Source: Chloromonas sp. AAM2
Taxonomy: Eukaryota > Chlorophyta > Chlorophyceae > Chlamydomonadales > Chlamydomonadaceae
Length of the DNA stretch: 14,646 bases
NCBI GenBank assembly: GCA_004335635.1
Contig: QAXH01005308.1
Span: forward strand, 10,680 to 25,325
Direction of reading: 5' to 3'
The notes under the pieces are model-generated. The model saw only the letters and a program-made list of their open reading frames with translations. It was not told the DNA's origin and made no database searches. Shown piece after piece: positions 1 to 7,200 of the stretch (positions are counted from its first letter, which is position 1; every line of letters begins with the position of its first letter). The translations under genes and the position numbers were made by a program.

Positions 1-199
1 AGCCACTGTAGTACGTCTCTATCTCCAGAGAGATGTACATAACCAGTTAAGGCTAGAAGGGTAAACCTTCACAGGCCTTCCCCACACTGGTTAATTCAGG
101 CAAAAGGGCAAATTAACAAGGGAAGAGAGCATTGCACAGGGTGAAGCACACAATGGGAATCAGTGTCACTGTGAAGGCCAAAACCAGCCACGCACCTAC

Positions 200-242
200 C
201 TGTGTGGAGCCAGCCGTCCGGTTGCAACACCTCCGCATTGGC
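200..242 (-). CDS. Candidate internal exon of an AMP-forming acyl-CoA synthetase (partial gene, runs off left edge)
   Basis: On the - strand a GCATGCAG acceptor (just above 242) is followed by 14 codons plus one base reading ANAEVLQPDGWLHTG and then a GTAGGT donor (199 downward). 'EVL-PDGWLHTG' is the usual spelling of the conserved C-terminal-side motif in the acyl/aryl-CoA synthetase and 4-coumarate-CoA ligase family (normally followed by D and a hydrophobic residue). That motif contributes to ATP/AMP binding before the hinge to the small C-terminal domain. The split glycine codon at the exon end would be completed by an exon outside the window. I found no GYG-TE or GEI-RG motif in good context upstream, so this may be an intron-rich gene whose other exons I cannot place, or a decayed copy. 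The family call rests on one short motif. Confidence 0.42.
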
Positions 243-351
243 CTGCATGCAAACAGGAGCTGAAGCTGGTAGGTTATAATTATACTCAACCAGGATCACG
301 CCCACACCGGGGGCGTCTGGAAAAGTGCATGCATAATTCTATCTGACTGAC

Positions 352-610
352 CTCAGCCTTCTCAAGGATATTTCTGGATAGTATTCCAGACACTCATTCA
401 CAAGGGGCTCATTCGACAGCGTTTTGACAAGGCCCATCCCCTGGACAACTTGGCTGCATAGTTCACTTGAACATTGCCTCACTCATGGGTCTCCCAAGCC
501 CAGCCGGCTCTAACCGAACCCTAGCTGCCACCCATATCACAAGAGCATGGGGGGCATTCCACAGGTCAACTTCACTTCCAAGGTATGCAAGTCTTCTGTA
601 GGGGGGACGC
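352..610 (-). other. Coding-like open segments on the - strand, possibly exons of the same leftward gene
   Basis: Two neighbouring pieces look like exons but do not join cleanly. Segment 440-352 sits between TTGTCCAG and GTCAGT and reads GMGLVKTLSNEPLVNECLEY followed by YPEISLRRL, 29 codons plus two bases. Segment 610-463 follows a good TGGTTGCAG acceptor and stays open for 48 codons (RPPYRRLAYLGSEVDLW...), ending at TGA. No splice pair that I tried connects them to each other or to the 200-242 exon in one frame. They could be real exons with borders I have missed, remnants of a pseudogene, or chance open frames. Confidence 0.2.
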
Positions 611-928
611 TGCAACCAGCAGAGTGTAGTGAGTAACGGTCCCCCCTCCCACAAACACCCCATACCCCATGATACCGTGCCAAATACAGGTCTGCAACTG
701 CACTTCTGCAGGGCAGAGCAAAACCGCAAACCAACCAACTTCCTCTCTGTTCAGCTGCCATCTGAGTCTGATAAGGCCACCGCAGTGCGGCCCGCAATGG
801 CATGAATACACTGGCCACATTCAAGTGTTTCACTAGGCACTGCCTCTGCTAACGTGCCTCGCAAACTTTGAGTTCAAGTGGGATACTCCTAACTCAACCA
901 CAAAGTCGCAGGAACAAACCTTGTTTCT

Positions 929-976
929 GTTTCAAGGGTGAAGCGTTTCAAGGGTGGAGCGTTTCAAGGGTGGAGC
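929..976. repeat. 16-bp minisatellite, 3 copies
   Basis: Three head-to-tail copies of GTTTCAAGGGTGGAGC occupy 929-944, 945-960 and 961-976. The first has one substitution (GTGAAGC). It lies about 80 bp left of the long inverted repeat and does not overlap a recognised exon. Confidence 0.9.
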
Positions 977-1058
977 AAAAAAAGATCATACGTTTGTTCA
1001 GCAACCCTGTATCTCGCAGGTCTTTATGTTCAAACACCGCTGTTGAACCCCTCCGTGC

Positions 1059-1156
1059 AAAAAAAGAAGTTTGCCAGTTCTGGGACAATTTTTGAAAAAT
1101 TGAACATTGGAACAATTGAAAATTGTCCCAGAACTGGCAAACATCTTTTTTTTTTT
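1059..1156. repeat. Long hairpin: 34-bp inverted repeat with a 26-nt loop (dispersed element)
   Basis: The left arm 1059-1092 and the right arm from 1119 are reverse complements over 34 bp with one mismatch. Each arm has an A- or T-run at its outer end and the core TGTCCCAGAACTGGCAAAC (as read in the right arm). The loop is about 26 nt and AT-rich. A third copy of one arm occurs near 10301-10336, so this is a dispersed repeat family and not a local palindrome. It could be a MITE-like element or two insertions head to head. I saw no transposase. Confidence 0.88.
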
Positions 1157-1339
1157 GCCGAAACGCACATTGCCTACATCACGCAGGCCGTCCCAGGACA
1201 CGAGATCTGCCAAGAAACCAGAGAATCCGACAATTCTTTTCCTCATAAATGTTGCGTGTAAAAGAGTACGCGGAACAGGGCGATGTGTGATTGTCACACC
1301 CACGTGGAGATCTCTCTCGTGGAGCTGTGTATGACAGTC

Positions 1340-1740
1340 GGCCCAGACCCGGTCAGGACTCTCTGACTACTAGTCCCCGGCTCTAGTCCTGGTACATAGT
1401 TAACAAGCCTCAGTAACGACAAATTGACTTTTACAGGTTCTGTCACGCCAAGTTCTGTTACCCGTAGTGGCCTTTCGCTGGTTCGGGATGGGCACCGCCT
1501 TTATCTACCCCGAGCAAGAAGCCAAAACGAACGCAGCAAACAAAGCAGGCGAGACATGCCCGTTGAAAACAAGCCGCCTAGGCTAACGTCAAAGTCTTGA
1601 AAGGGTGGCAAACCAGGCTAGGACACCAGGACTGCCCCTGACAATCAAGGGGATCTGCACCGGCCCCACCGTGCCCAGCCTGTCCCGGCGGTCAGGGATG
1701 GCAGCACACGTGGCACTGCACGTTTCTGTGAGTCATGTTG
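1340..1740. other. Non-repetitive segment without a supported gene
   Basis: This roughly 400-bp stretch is richer in CpG than its flanks and has no long open frame on either strand. There is no tRNA cloverleaf that I can fold, and no splice-bounded exon. A faint resemblance to the middle of eukaryotic 5S rRNA near 1480-1510 (- strand) did not extend and was rejected. Confidence 0.4.
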
Positions 1741-1845
1741 AGCAGTGTTGAGGTCTGTCATTTCGGTTCTGTCCGAAGCAGGTTTTTGTTTGGAACCCCG
1801 CACACCGTTGGCAAGCCCGCAACCACACCCACATCTATCATCATT

Positions 1846-1894
1846 TTCCTATGGCAATCTTCCAATCTTCAATCCTATTCCTATGGCAATCTTC
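1846..1894. repeat. Direct repeat of 17 bp, 32 bp apart
   Basis: TTCCTATGGCAATCTTC occurs at 1846-1862 and again at 1878-1894. The spacer repeats CAATCTTCAATCC-like words, which suggests local slippage duplication. No gene is recognised here. Confidence 0.85.
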
Positions 1895-2099
1895 AATCCG
1901 CCACAGTCATGTTGACTAGCTTCCCCGAGGTATTAGTTATAAGCTTCAGCTTCAGCCAGCCAGTCACAAGTTTAAACCAGACGAGGTTCGGGCAAGCGAG
2001 CCTGTGATGCTTGAAACCTGTATGGTGCTCCTTTGTCACTGCAAAGACTAACAGTCTAAGCAACAAGAAGGGATGCATGGGTTGGCAAAGCAGACCTAC

Positions 2100-2280
2100 T
2101 TGCTGTATATAGACTGTTGCGGAATCTGAAACAAGAACAAGCACAGATCGTAGGATCTGCCTCAGACATGCACACATACATCTCTATCTTCACATGAGCC
2201 TCACCCGTAGCCTCACCCGCATGGCAGCCCAGGGCAGTGCGGATCAACTCCTCTTGCTGCGGGGCAGAGCGTGCAATAAT
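2100..2280 (-). other. Candidate exon(s) resembling the SAP...ELIRTALGC part of an acyl-activating enzyme
   Basis: On the - strand, 2280-2217 reads IIARSAPQQEELIRTALGCH, then A and one base, ending at a GTGAGG donor. A CCCCGCAG acceptor inside it (ending at 2257) would give a shorter 40-nt exon, 2256-2217. In AMP-forming ligases a 'SG(A/S)APL--EL----LG' segment lies just before the GYG-TE motif, so the match has the right order relative to the 200-242 piece on the same strand. A possible 26-nt micro-exon (2125-2100), bounded by TTGTTTCAG and GTAGGT, is phase-compatible with the donor at 2216. The expected GYG-TE motif is not found after it. The family call is inference from a weak match. Confidence 0.22.
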
Positions 2281-2289
2281 CTCTTACCA

Positions 2290-3020
2290 GTATTTATTTG
2301 TGATGTCAGGGATACCGTCACAGGATACAAAGCAGGATTACCCTGAGCGGGAAAGCAAAACAAGCACAGCGCAGAAAGCAGGCCGGACAGAAGGAGGCAG
2401 CAGAACACAAAGCAAGCTTCCACGGTTCATCAAATAAAGTGGCCATTGACCTCACACGGTACCTCAGTCTTTGAACTGCTTCTGTTGACTCCACGAGGGG
2501 CCACTAATAGAAGAATCATGAGCATTAGGATTGGTGCCTCAGGCCCCTACAGCAGCTGCTCACACATGATGTTTTGAGCATCACAGGAGGAGGGGGAGGG
2601 CAGCAGCAGCCCGCCGACCAACTTGTGAAGTGGACATTGATAGGTTGAAGTAGCATGGAATAAGCTGCGTCACACCCTCTACATGTGGCACTAAACACCA
2701 TACAGATGCACCATCCATATCCACTATGCACCATATGAGGCCTGACAATGACTCATCTTGGACTGGTGACCGCACCCTTCTTGGTCGCTCTGCCTCTGTG
2801 TCCGGCGGGGATGGAAAAGGATGTAATGGCCACAACGCGTGACAGCTCTTGCACATTGCTCTATTTGTGTGACATTTGGCATTTTTTTACTATTTTTTGT
2901 GGCACTTGAACATAGCCTGACTTGCTTTGCTGACACTATTGATGTATCAAGCGATAGATTCACTTGATTTTCTAGCAGCGGCCTTGCTGAATAAGCCATA
3001 TTAACTCGACTTCTTTCAGT
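2290..3020. other. Stretch without a supported gene
   Basis: Several overlapping open frames of 60-90 codons occur on both strands. None has consistent splice borders, the GCC/AAG/CTG/CAG-rich codon use of the ASA1 exons, or a family motif that I recognise. It may contain introns or the 5' part of the leftward gene proposed above. Confidence 0.4.
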
Positions 3021-3027
3021 TGTAGTT

Positions 3028-3060
3028 CAGCAGCAGCAGCAGCAGCGGCAGCAGCGGCAG
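3028..3060. repeat. CAG/CGG-interrupted trinucleotide tract
   Basis: Eleven triplets, mostly CAG with two CGG interruptions, in the intergenic region upstream of ASA1. No reading frame with coding support runs through it, so I do not read it as a polyglutamine tract. Confidence 0.92.
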
Positions 3061-3573
3061 TGTTTGCACCACTTGCATTCAGTGGGTGTACATTTTTCAC
3101 AGGTCACTGCTTGTTTGCCTCCGGCAGCCGGCATTTTGAGATTGTATGGCAGGTGTCCTTTCACAGAGATATCGCTCCATCTGGTGCAAGTACACTTGGT
3201 GAACTGCAGCGAGTTTCACATGTTTTTGCGACCTGTTCCATGTAAGGGTATTCAGCTGAGATTGCGCATTGAAATTCTCTCCAGTTGCATCGCAATGGTC
3301 CGGGCATCTCCACTTGGTTTGAACACGTGAAGGGTGTCCGAACCGCCAGCCAGCTTAGGAGAACAATCAAAGCATGTGTTTGTGCCTGTGTTTTGGGCTG
3401 GTAACGCCACTGCCAAGCACAGGTTCGTGAGCGCCGCCCACCACCTGCTGCTGTTGCTGCTACGCACAGTGGTGCATGCATGATTTGCAAGCTGTTGTCC
3501 AAGCCAAGGGTTGGCAACTCGCCTCAAGGTACAGAGTAGTCCACCACTGCCAGCTGTGATGCCATCCCAGAGA
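3061..3573. other. Intergenic stretch without a supported gene
   Basis: The longest open frame in either direction is a 118-codon - strand frame (3517-3161). It is rich in C, R, S and A, lacks any motif and has no splice-bounded support, so I treat it as chance. If the pieces at 200-2280 belong to a leftward gene, this stretch could hold a bidirectional promoter between that gene and ASA1. No TATA-like element stands out. Confidence 0.4.
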
Positions 3574-3720
3574 CAGTGCTTGCTGCTACACGGGGGTTGG
3601 GCTTAACCGCTGGGCCTCCTTCCTTCCTTCTTTCTTTCTTTCCTTCCTTCCTTCTTTCTTTCTTCATTTCTTTCTTCCTTTCTTTCTTTCTTCCTTTGTT
3701 CCTTTCAGTGCTTGCTGCTA
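3574..3720. repeat. Polypyrimidine (TTCC/TTTC) tract between 15-bp direct repeats
   Basis: About 90 bp of nearly pure T/C (roughly 3617-3706), built from TTCC and TTTC units, are bracketed by two exact copies of CAGTGCTTGCTGCTA at 3574-3588 and 3706-3720. Sequence just after each copy is also similar (a TTGGG...CTGG pattern), so an older duplication or an insertion into a duplicated site is likely. Long homopurine-homopyrimidine tracts of this kind can form triplex (H-DNA), here about 600 bp upstream of the ASA1 start codon. Confidence 0.9.
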
Positions 3721-3791
3721 GTTGGGGCTGGCCTGCGCGCAAGTCATTGTGCCGCTTCATGCCACCACATAAACTGATTAGGACAGCAGGT

Positions 3792-3847
3792 CCCGTGTAC
3801 CCGTGTACCCATGTACCCGTGTACCCGTGTACCCGTGTACCCGTGTA
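3792..3847. repeat. Octamer minisatellite, 7 copies of CCCGTGTA
   Basis: Seven uninterrupted 8-bp units, with a single G-to-A change in the third copy (CCCATGTA). It lies about 450 bp upstream of the ASA1 start codon. The near-perfect units suggest recent expansion. Confidence 0.93.
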
Positions 3848-3999
3848 TGGCACATAACAGACATGCAGAAGCACATAAGAAGTGTTTTCGACCATGCGGC
3901 ACGTCAGGCTGCATAGGGCCATGCCTGGTGCCTTGCTTGGCAACGAGCTGTGAGATGGTAAGACACTGCTGCCGCCTTCCCTGACGCTGCTTTCGCTCA

Positions 4000-4070
4000 C
4001 TGGGTGAGAATACATGGTCAGCTGGGTGAGCATGCATGGTCATACTTGGTGCGGCACTGGGTGAGATGTG
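4000..4070. repeat. Imperfect 22-bp tandem repeat (CTGGGTGAG...ATGGTCA)
   Basis: CTGGGTGAG followed by a CATGGTCA-type word begins at 4000 and recurs at 4022. A third, partial CTGGGTGAG begins at about 4057. It lies within 300 bp of the ASA1 start codon, in presumed promoter or 5' UTR sequence. No protein-binding role can be assigned from the sequence. Confidence 0.7.
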
Positions 4071-4299
4071 ACATACACAACTTCTGAACGCCCGTGCATA
4101 TTGCAGCTGTTGCAATGAACAGTGGAGAATACAACAACACTGAAGACTCAGTGGCCATGGACAGCATCTGCAGCAATCAAAACGTGCACGTTTTAGACAT
4201 GCGACTGCAGCGATCCTTCCAGGTTAAGTATCGCTTTGTGATTCAGGCGTGGTCTTCATCAGAGGCGCAAGTGTCTGGCGCCCAGCAACTGTAGGCACG

Positions 4300-7200
4300 A
4301 TGATGCGTGCGGCCATTGCGGCGAGCTCCCGCAGGGTAAGTGCCATGATTTGCAGCCAATCCAAACTGCAATCTTGGAAGTCTGTTAGAGTAGATAAAAT
4401 TGTGCATCAAATGCCAGCCAGCCAGAGAAGGCACTTCAGAGGACTACACAACCCTGGCAACATACGGACTTCATCGCATCAGCCGCAGTCCAGTTTCGCC
4501 ATATGCATGTGTTTGATGTGGAGCGCCGTCCCAGACATCGCGGATGTGCATCAAACATGCATAGGCTCCTTGCACCATCTTGATCCTCCTGCCCCCTGCC
4601 TTTCCGCGATCCGCAGGAGCTACCCTGCGTGACGGCATGCTCTGTTCGCACTTACTTGGCGCCACAGAGCATCACTTTCACCGATGAGGTGGCCATCGCG
4701 AAGCCTGTGAGTCTGGCCTGGTGCAGCACATCGGAGTTTGTGATCAAGGTTTGCGTGAGGCACGTTTGCCCAGATAATCAGCGGGAGACCTCATTTCTTG
4801 GTTATCCTGTTGCAGACTATCAAGAACGAGGCCCCATCCGTGCTTGAGAGCTGGAAGAGCCAAGCCACTGACACTGCCAAGCTCATGCAGCTGCTGCACA
4901 CTTACAAGGACCTGGGTGATTCTAAGAACGAGGTGCGCAGCAGCAGACGATGGCACAGCTGCTTACTTGAACGCAATGGTGCAAAGGCTTGTGCAAAGTC
5001 CCTAGAGTTCCTGAGGCTCATGCCTCTGGAGTATGCTGTGCCCTTGCATTCTCGTAGCCATACCTCAAGTTCCACAACCCACGTACCTTCGAGGATTTGT
5101 CCAAGCCAGTACCCAACTTCAGGGCGCTGAGCCTTAAGGCGGGCGAGGTGCCCAAGTTCTTTGACAATGTGCTGTCTGGGCGCGCAGCTGAGGCTGTCAC
5201 TCAGGTGCGCATGCTGTGGATTGTGGTGGACATCAAGTCAGCAGCTGTGCAGCAGGATATCCCATACACGTAGCAGCTTGTACCCCACGGACAATTCGCC
5301 CTCATGCATGTGCGCCATCCATTGCAAGTGCATGCGCGAATGCAGAAGAATGCATGGTGGGCGCAGCGCAAGAAGGAGGCTGAGGATGCAGTCAAGGGCA
5401 AGGCTCCTGCAGTGAGTAACGGGCAGAGGGCCAATGCAGCATGCATCAGCACGGCCGACGCACGAGGGATTGTTGCAGCTCTTGCGGCAACTGAGTGGCA
5501 TAAACAACTTTTCATCAGCTGGCGCAGATGGACTGCTCAGATTGGTGCCACGGCTTCCTGTGCCTGCGGCTTAACTGTGATGGTTCACTTCATGTCTCTT
5601 TTCTTGCAGGCACCTCCCACAGTGCCAGTACCAGCTTGGACATACGGCAAGTCAGTGGCAATGGACAGCCTGAAGACTGTGACCGACAAGTACATTCACA
5701 GCCTGGAGCCCAAGCGCAAGCTGCAGCTGGCTGCTGTTCCAGCACAGGTCAAGGACAGCCTTGCTGCATTCGCCAAGTCGCTGAAGCAGGTGCGGCGGTG
5801 AAGACATCGCCAGGTGAAGACATCGCCACAGTGCTATCAGGCCAACAATTGTTCAGCTGGCCATTGTGCAGGTCACACGCCAGGAGGAGCTCAAGGTCGA
5901 GGATTTTCGGCAGGGCTCAGCTTTCGTCTCTCATCTGATTGAGCATGCTCAACACAGCTGCACGATGCCATGAATTGCCTTTGGCTGCAGGACAAGGCAG
6001 CGAATGAGATGACTGACCTCGTGCTCAAGACTGTGGCTGAGAACGCTGTTGTGACTGAAGGCGGCAAGACACTGGATGGCTTCAAGGTAGGGCCAGTTCA
6101 CATGCCTGACCATGGCCAGCAGCGACCATGCAGACAAGCTGCTCAACAGCCGCAGTGGCAACCGTGTACAGGCACCAGGAGCAAATGCACCATCAGCACC
6201 AGCTCTAGCAGCAGCAGTGGCAGGTGCAAGCAAGTGCATGTGAACTAGTTTTGAAAGCATCCGGCCACAGATTGCATACCCAATGCCTGGCTTCTGCCAT
6301 GAGTTGCGTTGACAGTCAACCAGCCAAGTCATGCAAAGCATACAGCAAGATGTGCACGAGGCAGGCCTACAACGGTGCGAGAAAACGTGGGTGTGTGCTG
6401 ATAAGCATGAGGTTTATGTTATCCATACATATCGCTGTTGTCTGCCTGTCCTGCAGTACGTGAGCAAGGCCATGGCCAGCAAGGTCATTGCCACGCGCCG
6501 TGCTGAGGTGCATGACCGCTATGTCAAGCACTGGGCCAAGAAGGTGCTCGTCTCACCAGAGATTGCAGCAGTGCCACTGAAGGAGATGGACGCACAGCTG
6601 GCATCTAAGTTCGAGGTGCGTGGTCGGCCAGCATGGTTAGTAAGGTAGTGCCAAAGCGTATTGAAGCACGTTTCGTCAGATCACGTTTCAATACTGACAC
6701 GCCATGCCTCGAACGATAACGGTTCATCATCAGTTGCAGCTGAGTTAGGCAGCTGGGTCAAGCAAATGAGGGCGGGCATGGGCAATGGGTCAGCCAATAC
6801 ACAGTGAGTCAGACAGCCTCAGCAGCAGCTAGAGAATCATGCACCCTTCAGCTGAGTGTTCGCTGGTTTGCATTATGTGTGTACAGGGTGTTGCGCCCAG
6901 TTATGCTGATGTCTTGAGCGCTGCCGGCGCTGGCGCAAAGACCACAGCACAGCGCATTGGTTCCAGCCCTGCCTTCACCTCATTCTTCCTCATGCGGGAG
7001 AAGCCAGAGGACATCCAGGCAGAACTCCCAGCAGGAGAGGCAGAGGCACAGGTGCGGCTTGCAGCTTGGTGAAATCTGATGCAGGTTGTTTGGCAAGAGG
7101 CGCAGCATCGACTGTCACAAGCGTTGGTTGGGGGTCATGCATGTGCTTCTGCATGCGTGACTTAATAGACCAGTATTGCACAATCTTATTACAATCTTAT

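Noticed and set aside
1463..1520. Weak resemblance of the - strand to the middle of eukaryotic 5S rRNA (CCCATC..GAAC..CGAA)
   Set aside because: The similarity covers only about 35 bases with many mismatches. The conserved internal control region that should follow is absent.
3161..3517. 118-codon - strand open frame upstream of ASA1
   Set aside because: It has no start context, motif or splice-supported extension. Its C/R/S/A-rich composition is typical of a chance frame, and it overlaps equally open frames in other phases.
3524..4033. 169-codon - strand open frame containing KKERKKE and GYTGTRVH repeats
   Set aside because: The protein is simply the translation of the pyrimidine tract and the CCCGTGTA octamer array. 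Repeats without stop codons keep the frame open.
5304..5801. Continuous 165-codon frame read as one exon
   Set aside because: It contains ASA1 exons 5 and 6, but the middle (5412-5609) has a GTGAGT donor and TTTTCTTGCAG acceptor and no match to ASA1, so it is an intron that happens to be open.
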